64,000 nt of DNA from Treponema maltophilum ATCC 51939. GTDB taxonomy: Bacteria; Spirochaetota; Spirochaetia; Treponematales; Treponemataceae. Under the pieces are notes generated by a model. That model saw nothing but the letters and a program-made list of their open reading frames with translations, made no database searches and was not told where the DNA came from. The position numbers and the translations under genes were made by a program. Shown piece after piece: positions 8,522-16,649 of this stretch (positions are counted from its first letter, which is position 1; each line of letters opens with the position of its first letter). Location of the stretch: NCBI RefSeq assembly GCF_000413055.1, contig NZ_KE332518.1, positions 2,109,583-2,173,582 of the forward strand. The letters are read 5' to 3'.

Positions 8522-9099
8522 TGTACTCCGCCTTGTCGTTTTTTCCATTCGGGAAGCAGTTTTTCCGGATCTTCGGTTAAAAGCGCTTCGAAAAGTTCGC
8601 CCGCTCCTTGGAAAGCCGCATTCATCGCCGGAACTTCATCTTTTGAAAAATCGCTCAGCACCCACAGCGCAACATCGTCATAAATCGGACGCCCGATGCC
8701 GAAGCGCAAGCGCCAAAAATCGGCGGTACCCAAACAGGCCTTTGCTGAGCGCAATCCGTTATGGCCGCCCAAACCGCCCGACCATTTGAGCCCGAACGTT
8801 CCCGCCGGAAGCTCCAATTCGTCGTGGACAACCAAAATGCGCTCCGGTTTTATCTTGTAAAAGGACGCCGCTTCGGCAATGCTTTCGCCGGAAAGATTCA
8901 TAAACGTGTGCGGCTTCAGCAATTGGATTTTTCGGCCGCCCGCATTCAGCGTCGCGCTTTCTCCTTTGAATTTTTTACTCCAACTTAGGCTTGAAAGAGC
9001 CTGCAAAGAATCGGCAAAAAGCCATGCGGCGTTGTGACGGTTTCGCTCGTATTGTTTTCCCGTGTTGCCCAAAAAAGCGACCAATTCGATTAAATCCAT
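8518..9099 (-). CDS. pth: peptidyl-tRNA hydrolase
   Basis: A 193-residue Pth. The N-terminal FLGNTGKQYERNRHNAAW carries the catalytic His of the family GNPGxxYxxTRHN motif (Thr and Pro slightly changed). LNLSGESIAEAASFYKI-type sequence, the VVHDELELPAG motif and GGLGGHNGLRS are all present. It recycles peptidyl-tRNA released during translation. The gene is first of a two-gene unit, its TGA overlapping the mazG ATG. No Shine-Dalgarno precedes the ATG; a promoter ends 6 bases before it, so the mRNA is probably leaderless. Confidence 0.95.
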   Translation of the reverse strand: MDLIELVAFLGNTGKQYERNRHNAAWLFADSLQALSSLSWSKKFKGESATLNAGGRKIQLLKPHTFMNLSGESIAEAASFYKIKPERILVVHDELELPAGTFGLKWSGGLGGHNGLRSAKACLGTADFWRLRFGIGRPIYDDVALWVLSDFSKDEVPAMNAAFQGAGELFEALLTEDPEKLLPEWKKRQGGVQ

Positions 9100-9105
9100 G
9101 GCAAA

Positions 9106-9134
9106 ATACTATCGAGAAGCCGCGAGCATGTCAA
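9106..9134 (-). promoter_or_regulatory. sigma70 promoter of pth-mazG, leaderless spacing
   Basis: On the minus strand a consensus -35 TTGACA (9129-9134) and -10 TAGTAT (9106-9111) are separated by 17 bases. Only six bases (TTTGCC) separate the -10 from the pth ATG, so transcription should begin at or next to the start codon. Confidence 0.75.
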
Positions 9135-9183
9135 CAAACAGCCTGCGTCAGCGGAACGGAAAAAATCATCCGTTGTTTTTCTA

Positions 9184-9212
9184 TTGCCGTTTTATAGCCA
9201 ATGAAGTATAAT
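9184..9212 (+). promoter_or_regulatory. promoter of the hicBA pair
   Basis: TTGCCG (9184-9189) and TATAAT (9207-9212) with a 17-base spacer. Here, unlike many promoters in the window, a 32-base leader with a ribosome site (AAGGAGA) precedes the GTG start. Confidence 0.7.
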
Positions 9213-9244
9213 TATCACAAGCCATCTTAATAAGGAGATGCTTT

Positions 9245-9466
9245 GTGGAATATGTTGTTACAATCGCTTGGGACGGAGAAGCGAATGTCTGGACAGCTTC
9301 CAGCGATGACGTCAAAGGCCTCGTTCTTGAAGCCGGTTCAATAGACGCTCTTATGGAACGCGTACGCCATGCGGTTCCCGAATTGCTTACCCTAAATAAG
9401 CAAAATACCGATGACCGGACCGTCTTACACTTTTATATTGAAAAATCGGAACGAATGTACGCATAA
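9245..9466 (+). CDS. hicB: HicB-like antitoxin (DUF1902 type)
   Basis: A 73-residue protein. The MEYVVTIAWDGEANVWTASS start and the following helix SIDALMERVRHAVPELLTL match the small HicB/DUF1902 antitoxins, which fold as a partial RNase H-like domain and block HicA. There is no C-terminal DNA-binding helix-turn-helix, so autoregulation would need another contact. The start is GTG at 9245 after AAGGAGA. The stop overlaps the toxin start (TAATGG arrangement), giving one-base overlap and translational coupling. Confidence 0.82.
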   Translation: MEYVVTIAWDGEANVWTASSDDVKGLVLEAGSIDALMERVRHAVPELLTLNKQNTDDRTVLHFYIEKSERMYA

Positions 9467-9660
9467 TGGCCGAATATGAAAAGACCGTACGAAAAATACT
9501 GAATGATAACGGCTGCACTTTTGTACGGCACGGTAAAGGCGATCATGATATTTGGTACAGCCCTATAAGCAAGATCCGCTTTACCGTTGATACAAAAATA
9601 AAATCGCGCCACACAGCCAATGCAATTATGAAACAAAGCGGGCTTAATTATAAATTTTAG
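9466..9660 (+). CDS. hicA: HicA-like mRNA interferase toxin
   Basis: A 64-residue protein of the HicA/YcfA family with a double-stranded RNA-binding-like fold. GCTFVRHGKGDHDIWYSP contains the catalytic histidine in its usual Gly-Lys-Gly/Ser-His context, and the C-terminus SRHTANAIMKQSGL matches the family helix. The toxin cleaves mRNA in the cytoplasm when freed from HicB. Antitoxin-first gene order is the less common order for hicAB but typical of the DUF1902 subgroup. Confidence 0.87.
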   Translation: MAEYEKTVRKILNDNGCTFVRHGKGDHDIWYSPISKIRFTVDTKIKSRHTANAIMKQSGLNYKF

Positions 9661-9662
9661 CA

Positions 9663-9692
9663 TTGGCACAAAATCGCCCCTTGTGATATACT
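9663..9692 (+). promoter_or_regulatory. promoter of the hydantoinase-like gene, leaderless spacing
   Basis: TTGGCA (9663-9668), an 18-base spacer and TATACT (9687-9692), then exactly six bases GGTGTA before the ATG at 9699. No ribosome site is present. Confidence 0.7.
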
Positions 9693-9698
9693 GGTGTA

Positions 9699-11330
9699 AT
9701 GGCAGAGCGGGAAGATTCGGTACATCGGGTTCTCATAAAAAACGGAATTGTCGTATCGGGCGGAAAAGAGCGGCAGGCTGACATGCTTATCGAAGACGGC
9801 AGAATCGTCAAAACGGAAAAAGACATTATGCTCGGCAGTTTGCTGCGCCATGCCGAAAGCAAACTGTTGGACGCCGAAGGCTGTTATGTTTTTCCGGGAT
9901 TTATCGACGCGTTTACGCAGTTTGAAGCCGAAGTTTTTATCGAAGGCCAACAGGAAAGCGTGCGCAGCCCCGACGATTTTGAAAGCGGAACGAAGGCCGC
10001 CCTCGCAGGAGGAACCACGTCGATTATCAACTGCGCGCTGCAAAAAAACGGGCAAAGCTTGCAGGATGCGCTGGATGCACAACATGCCGGCGCCCTTCAT
10101 AAAAGCAGCTGCAATTACGGTTTTCATATCACCCTCACTCCTCCGAAACAAACGGCCGAAGAAGACGTAAACACGGCGCCCGAAAAGAGCGGCGAAATTC
10201 CGCAAAAAAAATCGGAAGATTCTCCGGCGGAAAAGTCCGAAACCGTAACGGAGCAAATGACCAAAACGGTTATGCGCGGCGTTTCAAGCTATACCGTATC
10301 CATGAGCGGCTTTAACCTGCAATTAAGCGATTCGGAAATTTTTGAAATTCTGAACGCGGCAAAAGAACACGGCGCCCTCGTGTGCTGCCGCTGCGAAAAC
10401 GGCGACATGGTGCGCCATTTGGTTGAAGAACAGCTGAAAAACAAACGCAAGCGCCCGTCGTCCCACCCGATCAGCCGCCCGCCTGCGGTCGAAGCGGAAG
10501 CGGTTGCCCGCTTTTTGTCGCTCGCCCAACTTGCGGACGTTCCCGTATATATATTGAACGTGTCGGCAAAGCAAAGTTTGGAACAAATAAAACTTGCCAA
10601 AAAACGCGGGCAAAAGTTTTTTTGCGGGACGGCCCCGCAATATCTTTTATTGACCGATTCTTTGTACCGCAAAGGCGGATTCGACGGCGCAAAATTCATA
10701 TGTAATCCGCCGCTTCGCAAAAAACAGGATTTAAAAGCGCTCCAAAAAGAATTGATGCGCGGCAAAGCGGATTTGAATCCCGGCTCAAAAGACAATTCTT
10801 ACATCGATATAATCTGTTCTGATCATGCGGCCTTCGATCTTGGCGAACGTGAAAAAGCGGCAAAAAAGGGCTTTTCAAAGACGGCGCCCGGCCTTCCCGG
10901 CGCACAGTACCGCGCCGCGCTGCTTTTTACCGCGGCGGACGTCGGTTCCGAGCCGGATGCACAAGACAGCGCTCCGGCCGACACAGCCGAAAAAGAACTT
11001 GCACCGAATTTCCGCCTCACGCCCGCCCGTTTCTCGGCCCTCGTAAGCGAAAACCCCGCAAAAATATTCGGTTTGTACCCCGATCGGGGAACTTTGGCCG
11101 CGGGAGCGACCGCCGACATAACCGTATGGGATCCTTCGCCTTGTGCCGTCATCGGCGAATCGAACAATCTGCATAAGGGCGGCTACACACCCTACGAAGG
11201 CATACGCGTCCGCGGGCAGGCAAAATACGTCCTTTTAGGCGGGAAAGTGTGTGTAAAAGACGGTACGGTCGTCGAAGAAAAACAGGGCCGCTACCTTTTC
11301 CGCAAAACGGGCTACCCCGCTTTCAATTAA
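9699..11330 (+). CDS. degenerate dihydropyrimidinase/hydantoinase homologue (probable non-catalytic)
   Basis: A 543-residue member of the cyclic amidohydrolase family (hydantoinase, dihydroorotase). The fold markers remain: LIKNGIVVSGGKERQADMLI, PGFID, GGTTSIIN, CENGDMV, ICSDHA and the C-terminal ENPAKIFGLYPDRGTLAAGA. Five of six metal-site residues are changed: the HxH pair is Phe72 and Gln74, the carbamylated Lys is Thr199, and the two later His are Arg231 and Asn287; only Asp375 remains. The sequence is therefore not expected to bind the binuclear metal centre, similar in principle to the CRMP proteins of animals. Two Glu/Pro/Ser-rich loops (about residues 153-185 and 410-430) are inserted. 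It stands alone with its own promoter. A role as binding or structural protein is possible; function unknown. Confidence 0.8.
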   Translation: MAEREDSVHRVLIKNGIVVSGGKERQADMLIEDGRIVKTEKDIMLGSLLRHAESKLLDAEGCYVFPGFIDAFTQFEAEVFIEGQQESVRSPDDFESGTKAALAGGTTSIINCALQKNGQSLQDALDAQHAGALHKSSCNYGFHITLTPPKQTAEEDVNTAPEKSGEIPQKKSEDSPAEKSETVTEQMTKTVMRGVSSYTVSMSGFNLQLSDSEIFEILNAAKEHGALVCCRCENGDMVRHLVEEQLKNKRKRPSSHPISRPPAVEAEAVARFLSLAQLADVPVYILNVSAKQSLEQIKLAKKRGQKFFCGTAPQYLLLTDSLYRKGGFDGAKFICNPPLRKKQDLKALQKELMRGKADLNPGSKDNSYIDIICSDHAAFDLGEREKAAKKGFSKTAPGLPGAQYRAALLFTAADVGSEPDAQDSAPADTAEKELAPNFRLTPARFSALVSENPAKIFGLYPDRGTLAAGATADITVWDPSPCAVIGESNNLHKGGYTPYEGIRVRGQAKYVLLGGKVCVKDGTVVEEKQGRYLFRKTGYPAFN

Positions 11331-11364
11331 GCTTTTTAAACAAAACACTGCGCGCACAAAAGCC

Positions 11365-12048
11365 TTAAGCGCTGAGCGGACAGGGCGACGGAAGATCCGG
11401 TTCGGGAGAATTCGGCTCGGGCGGCGTTAAAAAGCGCAAAATAAGGCGGAGCTTTTCGATCGCTTCGGGAAGCGCTTCGCGAAGCGGCCTTGTATGCGTA
11501 TCGTCGGGATTCAGCGACAAAAGGCGCGAAGAAAAAACGGCCATATCGGGCGGCACCGCACCGCAGGATTCACGCAATTCGGCTTCGCCGTACTCGTGGG
11601 CGGGAGAACCGGCCGCTTCCGTATTCGCAGGCCGGGTAAATTTACACGGCTTCCAATGAATCTTCATATCCTTGCCGCGCGTTCCCGAATGACCGAACAA
11701 GCGGCAGATAAGGCAGCGCCCGCCGTATACGGTGCAGTGGTACGGAGTATTCGGATCGTACAAAAAACAACCGTCGTCATTGTTGCGCGATTGGAGTGCG
11801 CCGCGCGTGCGGATGGTTTCGGCTTTGTCGGCGTCGTGTGCGAGAAGCCACGCGGCAAGATAGAGCGCTTCGTATTCGTATACATCGGGTTCAAAATGTT
11901 CGCAGCACATTCCGCAGCCGGCGGGACAGGGGGCGGGCGTATGCCGTTTCCACACCCGCTGTTCGGTATCTATATCGGCGTACAAAGCATGAACGCCGTT
12001 CAATGCATCAGCTATTTTCGTTCCGGCAAAAGGCCGAGCTTCTTCCAT
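11365..12048 (-). CDS. YkgJ-family cysteine-cluster protein
   Basis: About 227 residues. The cluster CPAGCGMCCEHFEP, then CFLYDPNTPYHCTVYGGRC and CRLFG, fits the CxxCxxCC family (UPF0153/YkgJ), which probably binds zinc or an iron-sulfur centre in the cytoplasm; the biochemical role of the family is not known. The C-terminal tail is Pro/Ser/Glu-rich. I place the start at the second Met (12048) because the first (12057) directly abuts the -10 hexamer and could not be transcribed. Confidence 0.82.
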   Translation of the reverse strand: MEEARPFAGTKIADALNGVHALYADIDTEQRVWKRHTPAPCPAGCGMCCEHFEPDVYEYEALYLAAWLLAHDADKAETIRTRGALQSRNNDDGCFLYDPNTPYHCTVYGGRCLICRLFGHSGTRGKDMKIHWKPCKFTRPANTEAAGSPAHEYGEAELRESCGAVPPDMAVFSSRLLSLNPDDTHTRPLREALPEAIEKLRLILRFLTPPEPNSPEPDLPSPCPLSA

Positions 12049-12057
12049 AATTTGCAT

Positions 12058-12086
12058 ATTTTATAAAAAAGCTTTTTTTTCGACAA
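12058..12086 (-). promoter_or_regulatory. promoter of the cysteine-cluster gene
   Basis: Minus-strand TTGTCG (12081-12086), a 17-base spacer made of the palindrome AAAAAAGCTTTTTT, and TAAAAT (12058-12063). The start codon at 12048 lies nine bases after it, with no Shine-Dalgarno. Confidence 0.55.
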
Positions 12087-12126
12087 GTAGTATGAAGATA
12101 AAAAATATACAGACAAAATTATCCGC

Positions 12127-12729
12127 TTATACCATCCCCGCTTTTTCAAAATGTTTTTTTAATATCCGCATAGAAAGCCACGCTCCCGCGAAACTTGTTA
12201 TAACTGTTAATGCAATCATTGATCCGTACATCTGCCATGAACCCACAACCTGCAAATACTGTTGTAAAGCTTCATCCGTTAAATGTAAAATCTCCTTTCT
12301 TTGCACAAAGTATTCTCCATGCGAAAGATACATAGGCAGGGTGAACAAGGCTGTCTGCAATGTGGAGCCCAGCACATAGGACAGAATAATTGCTTTTTTA
12401 TCTTTGTACTTCATCGTTGACGCAAGAGTCTCCGCAATGAACCAGCCGATAATTGAAAGGCCGACGCCTATTCCGTTTGCTGCCATAAATCCCGGTAAAA
12501 CGATAATTATCCCCATAATAAAAAAGACGCCCGTTTTTCTTACCTTTGATACCGCCAGCATAAATGCTATCGATACAAAAAACAGCGTAATCGGGATATT
12601 GGCTATCGTGCCGAAAAGCGTTAATGCAGCGAGTGCTCCCGTAATAAAGAAAATTAATAGTGCAACCGCAGCGAAGATTCCGATAAAAATAAAATCCCGC
12701 GCATTCAACTTGTTTGTCTTTGTTTCCAT
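12127..12729 (-). CDS. ECF transporter S component (MptD-like family)
   Basis: A 200-residue protein with about five to six membrane helices, matching the putative substrate-binding (S) subunits of the MptD-like ECF family. ARDFIFIGIFAAVALLIFF at the N-terminus is the helix-1 motif used to dock on EcfT. The ATG at 12729 is set by the ribosome site AAGGAGAA; an upstream extension has no support. It follows the EcfT and EcfA genes and lies last in a five-gene operon on the minus strand. The substrate is unknown; the paired ABC exporter-fold genes upstream suggest a metal chelate. Confidence 0.82.
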   Translation of the reverse strand: METKTNKLNARDFIFIGIFAAVALLIFFITGALAALTLFGTIANIPITLFFVSIAFMLAVSKVRKTGVFFIMGIIIVLPGFMAANGIGVGLSIIGWFIAETLASTMKYKDKKAIILSYVLGSTLQTALFTLPMYLSHGEYFVQRKEILHLTDEALQQYLQVVGSWQMYGSMIALTVITSFAGAWLSMRILKKHFEKAGMV

Positions 12730-12739
12730 GACATTCTCC

Positions 12740-13450
12740 TTAAAAAATATTACTAAACTGTAAGTACGATACCGCACCCACAGCAATAGCCGTACATAAT
12801 CCGTATACAAAATCCGTTTTCGTAAATTTGAGCGGATAGATATTTGTTCTGTTTTTATAATTTTCAATTCCTCTCAGCAAAACCGATGTGGAAAGTTCCT
12901 CAGCTATGCGAAGACTTCTAAATAAAATCGGAACAATTATAAGTTCCAAAGAACGAATGGGATGAATTAAAAACCGTAAGCCCGAAATAGAAATTCCTCT
13001 TATTTTTAAACTGTCTTTTAAACAGCCGTAATCTTCTTTTAAGGACGGTAAATACCTAAATACAACGATTAAGGGAATTGCTATTATGTTTGGAAATTTC
13101 ATCGTCTGCATAGCCGATATAATAGAGGGCATGGAAGTTTTCTTTTTCAAGAATATAATCATCATAACCGCAATAACGAATTTTTGAATAAAATAACTTA
13201 AAGATACAATCATGAGAGCAATTGTCGAATTCGGAATATAATGAATATAAAACATCGACACGGCAATGATACTATACATTCCGCTATATAAAACGGATTC
13301 ACGATAAGCGCGTACATCCCATAAATAGAAATTACAAATAATAAGTAAAACATGTGAGGAGAGAGGCTTATTGACGGCAAGACCGAACGAGATAAAAATA
13401 AATACAATGCCGAGTACCGTCCTCGGATCCGCTTTTCTTTTTGTATTCAC
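12740..13450 (-). CDS. ecfT: ECF transporter transmembrane component T
   Basis: A 236-residue membrane protein with five or six helices. The cytoplasmic coupling segment SLRIAEELSTSVLLRGIE contains the Ala-Arg-Gly-like motif that contacts the ATPases in EcfT proteins. The start is GTG at 13450 with GGAAAGGTGAA upstream, and the gene begins one base after the ATPase stop. It couples ATP hydrolysis to the S component. Confidence 0.87.
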   Translation of the reverse strand: MNTKRKADPRTVLGIVFIFISFGLAVNKPLSSHVLLIICNFYLWDVRAYRESVLYSGMYSIIAVSMFYIHYIPNSTIALMIVSLSYFIQKFVIAVMMIIFLKKKTSMPSIISAMQTMKFPNIIAIPLIVVFRYLPSLKEDYGCLKDSLKIRGISISGLRFLIHPIRSLELIIVPILFRSLRIAEELSTSVLLRGIENYKNRTNIYPLKFTKTDFVYGLCTAIAVGAVSYLQFSNIF

Positions 13451-13451
13451 T

Positions 13452-14927
13452 TCACCTTTCCTCTTTTTTACTTAAAAGCTCCCAAAGCATTTTCTTGGTA
13501 TCATTATTTAAATTGAAATCAGCGTGAACCATTCCGCTTTTTAAATAAATAATTCTGTTGCAGACAGACAGTAAAAATTCATAATCATGCGATATTACAA
13601 ATATAAGCCTACCTGCCTTTGCCTCAGTGAGAATACTTTTAGAAACTAAATCCATAGAATGTTTATCCAAACCGCTTGTCGGTTCATCTAAAAAAAGTAT
13701 CTTACAGTTATTGCAAAAAGCCGCTGCAATGGTAAGCCGTTGCTTTTGACCTCTTGAGAGGGCAAGCGGATGCCATTCTTTTAAATCAAGAATTTCAAAA
13801 TCCGATAAAACGGTTTCTTTTTCCGTGCCGTTCAAACCGCCGCCTTTTTTTCCTATATCCAATTCATCCTCTACGGTGTTACCGAAAAGTTGAAAGTCGG
13901 AGTCCTGCATGACAAAATACATACTTCCCGCCCTTTTCTTATAGCTACGCTTTTCTCCTTTAATCAAAACGTTTCCGCTTTTTTCTTTTAATAAGCCTGT
14001 ACACAATTTAGCAAGAGTTGTTTTACCCGCTCCGTTTTCACCTATAATGCCAATAACTTCCTTTTCATAAGCCCTTATCGATATGTCTTTAAGCACATCG
14101 GTTTTTTCCTGTTTTGAATGTGAATATGAAATATTTTTTATTTCAAACAATGGGGTAGTTTTATCGACAATACTTTTAGAATGAACCGTATCGAGATTTT
14201 CCAAATATATGGGTCGAATATTTTTATTGTTTTTTTGCAGCTCAAAAAATTCGTCTTTTGAGAATTCTCCCGTAATTCTTCCCTTATCCATAACGAGCAT
14301 ACGGCTGCATAAGGCCGAAAGATAAAATAATCGATGCTCCAAAATGATAATGGTTTTTCCTTCTTCTTTTAAGCTCCGTAACATGTTTTCCAAATCAAAG
14401 ATGGAATGAATATCCAGATTGGCTGTAGGCTCATCGAACAAAAAAATGTCAGGCGACATCGCATAGCATGACGCTATAGCCAGTTTTTGTTTTTCACCGC
14501 TTGAAAGTTTAAAGATACTCTTCTCTTTTAGATGATTTATTCCAAGCAGTTTCAAACTGTTGTCTACCCTTTTCAGTATTTCTTCCCTGTTCAAAAGCAT
14601 ATTGCTGCAACCGAATGCCGTTTCACTAAAAGGATCGGTCATAAAAAACTGACTTCGCGGGTCTTGGAATACACAGCCTACCATGCAGCCTATTTGTGAA
14701 AGCTCCATAGTGCGTATATCTTTTCCGTTTAGATAAGCTTCGCCCGTTAATACTCCGTCATAGTAATGCGAGATAAGGCCGTTGATAACAGAGCCGAGTG
14801 TGCTCTTCCCGCTTCCGCTTTTTCCGGTAATGACAACAAATTCTCCTTTTTTTATTTCGAGGTTTATATTGTCGAGAATGAGAAGACCTGTCCTTGTTTT
14901 ATACGAAATATCTTTTAGCGAGAGCAC
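13452..14927 (-). CDS. ECF transporter ATP-binding protein, two fused ATPase domains
   Basis: About 491 residues with two complete ABC domains. The first has Walker A GKSGSGKST, signature LSSGEKQK and Walker B IFLFDEPTANLD; the second has GENGAGKTT, LSRGQKQR and ILFLDEPTSGLD. It corresponds to EcfA1 and EcfA2 joined in one chain. I choose the GTG at 14927, which has GGGAGCGG four bases upstream; a TTG at 14954 would lengthen the overlap with the preceding gene and has no ribosome site. The gene overlaps the 3' end of the neighbouring transporter by 13 bases. Confidence 0.9.
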   Translation of the reverse strand: MLSLKDISYKTRTGLLILDNINLEIKKGEFVVITGKSGSGKSTLGSVINGLISHYYDGVLTGEAYLNGKDIRTMELSQIGCMVGCVFQDPRSQFFMTDPFSETAFGCSNMLLNREEILKRVDNSLKLLGINHLKEKSIFKLSSGEKQKLAIASCYAMSPDIFLFDEPTANLDIHSIFDLENMLRSLKEEGKTIIILEHRLFYLSALCSRMLVMDKGRITGEFSKDEFFELQKNNKNIRPIYLENLDTVHSKSIVDKTTPLFEIKNISYSHSKQEKTDVLKDISIRAYEKEVIGIIGENGAGKTTLAKLCTGLLKEKSGNVLIKGEKRSYKKRAGSMYFVMQDSDFQLFGNTVEDELDIGKKGGGLNGTEKETVLSDFEILDLKEWHPLALSRGQKQRLTIAAAFCNNCKILFLDEPTSGLDKHSMDLVSKSILTEAKAGRLIFVISHDYEFLLSVCNRIIYLKSGMVHADFNLNNDTKKMLWELLSKKEER

Positions 14928-16639
14928 ATTCCGCTCCCGTATTGTGCTTTCCAAAGCCGCGCATAGTACCCATCTTTTTCCAAAAGTTCATCGTGTTTTC
15001 CTTTTTCGATAAGACTGCCTTTTTGAAAGACAAGAATTTGATCTGCTTGTTGAATAGTCCTTAAATGATGAGCGATCACTATGACCGTTCTGTTTTTTGC
15101 AAGTTTTATAATGGCATCCTGTATTAAAGACTCATTTACGGGATCGACATTGCTGGTCATCTCGTCGAGGATTAAAATCGGTGCGTCTTTTAAAAATGCT
15201 CGTGCAATGGAAATCCGCTGTCTTTGTCCGCCGGATAAGAGACCTCCGTTTTCTCCAATATCCGTTTCATAGCCTTTCGGCAAGCTCATAATAAAATCGT
15301 GAATCTTTGCCTTTTTTGCAGCTTCGATAATTTCTTCTTTTGTTGCTCCTTTTTTTCCTACTCGGATATTTTCCTCGATGGTGTTATCAAATAGCTGCAC
15401 ATTTTGCATAACAATACTGATGCGATCCAAAAGTTCATCGTAGGGAATATCTCGTATATCAATTCCGCCGAGCGTAATACTTCCGCCTTGCACATCGTAA
15501 AACCGCAACAGCAAATTCGTAACCGTCGTCTTACCGCTTCCCGATTCTCCTACAAGCGCGGTCATCGTTTTTTCCGGAACGGAAAAAGTTACTCCATTCA
15601 TTTTGAATTCATCCTCTTCATAAGAAAACTCTATATCGTTAAAAACAATATCGTTTTGTGCAGGAGAAACTCCGTCCGTTTTATCGGCTATTACCTCGGC
15701 ATGAAGAATTTTTCCCAAGCGGTGATAGCTGTCTACGGCAGACACATAATACATATAGTGCGTTTCCATAGCTGCAAAAGGTTTATAAAATTCTTTTGAA
15801 ATGACTGCGATAATCATAAAGCTGAGCACATCCATGCTTCCACGTAACGCGGCAAGACCTGAATAAATGAAAAGAACAAAATACCCTGCATCGATTAAAA
15901 ACGAAAAGACCGAAAGCTGTCTTGCCTTAAAACGGGACGCAGCCTTACTTGTTTCTCCGAATTTTTTTGTCTTTTCAAAAAGTTCATTATCCAGACTTTT
16001 ATTATGCGAAAAACTTTTGAGCACCGGAATACCGCGTACATATTCAACAAATAAACTCACCATATCGGCAAGGGCGGAATTATTGTTATGTTCCGTTTTT
16101 TGTGCTCCTTTAATTGTGTAAAAAAGATAGGCAAGCGAAAGCGGAATCGACGCGGCCATAACAAGGGCTGCACTAAGGTCGATAAAACAAAGGCCTATAA
16201 ATACCGCAAGAGCAATGAGAAAATCACCGAACATCCGCGGCCACATATGACCGACCACCATAGACATATTGTCCACATCTTTATGAAGAATCGTATTTAA
16301 TTCTCCCAGCCGTTCATTCGTATAAAATCCCAAACTAAACAGCTTTAATTTTACAATCATCCGCTCCCGTATTTGCTGCACCACATCAAAGCCGGCTCCG
16401 TGCTTTTTTAAGTCGGCAAGCATATTGCAAAGTCCCTTAAAAACGACCAAGCCTATCAGCATTGCAAAAGCCCCGTAGAGCCCATGCACATCAGTCCCGG
16501 CAGCAATCTTAAACAACATCGAAAACACCGTAAGCAACATCCCCACGGAGCTCAATCCGTACAAGGTAAAAAACAGAGAAGAAATACATACATCGATTTT
16601 TCCCCGCTTACTCAAAAATGCAAATAATTCTTTATACAT
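14915..16639 (-). CDS. ABC half-transporter, membrane plus ATPase domain (second partner)
   Basis: A 574-residue type IV/exporter-fold half transporter: six membrane helices in the first 300 residues, then an ATPase with Walker A GESGSGKTT, Q-loop, signature LSGGQRQRIS and Walker B ILILDEMTSNVDP. The usual DEAT/DEPT after Walker B reads DEMTS, where the catalytic Glu is kept. Together with the next upstream gene it forms a heterodimer. This pair next to a complete ECF importer is the arrangement I know from siderophore-uptake clusters (IrtAB/YbtPQ-like), so import of a metal chelate is as likely as export. ATG at 16639 follows AAGGAG. Confidence 0.88.
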   Translation of the reverse strand: MYKELFAFLSKRGKIDVCISSLFFTLYGLSSVGMLLTVFSMLFKIAAGTDVHGLYGAFAMLIGLVVFKGLCNMLADLKKHGAGFDVVQQIRERMIVKLKLFSLGFYTNERLGELNTILHKDVDNMSMVVGHMWPRMFGDFLIALAVFIGLCFIDLSAALVMAASIPLSLAYLFYTIKGAQKTEHNNNSALADMVSLFVEYVRGIPVLKSFSHNKSLDNELFEKTKKFGETSKAASRFKARQLSVFSFLIDAGYFVLFIYSGLAALRGSMDVLSFMIIAVISKEFYKPFAAMETHYMYYVSAVDSYHRLGKILHAEVIADKTDGVSPAQNDIVFNDIEFSYEEDEFKMNGVTFSVPEKTMTALVGESGSGKTTVTNLLLRFYDVQGGSITLGGIDIRDIPYDELLDRISIVMQNVQLFDNTIEENIRVGKKGATKEEIIEAAKKAKIHDFIMSLPKGYETDIGENGGLLSGGQRQRISIARAFLKDAPILILDEMTSNVDPVNESLIQDAIIKLAKNRTVIVIAHHLRTIQQADQILVFQKGSLIEKGKHDELLEKDGYYARLWKAQYGSGMCSR

Positions 16640-16649
16640 AAATACTCCT

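Noticed and set aside
12127-12867. Longer S-component start at 12867
   Set aside because: It would overlap the EcfT gene by more than 120 bases; AAGGAGAA directly precedes the ATG at 12729.
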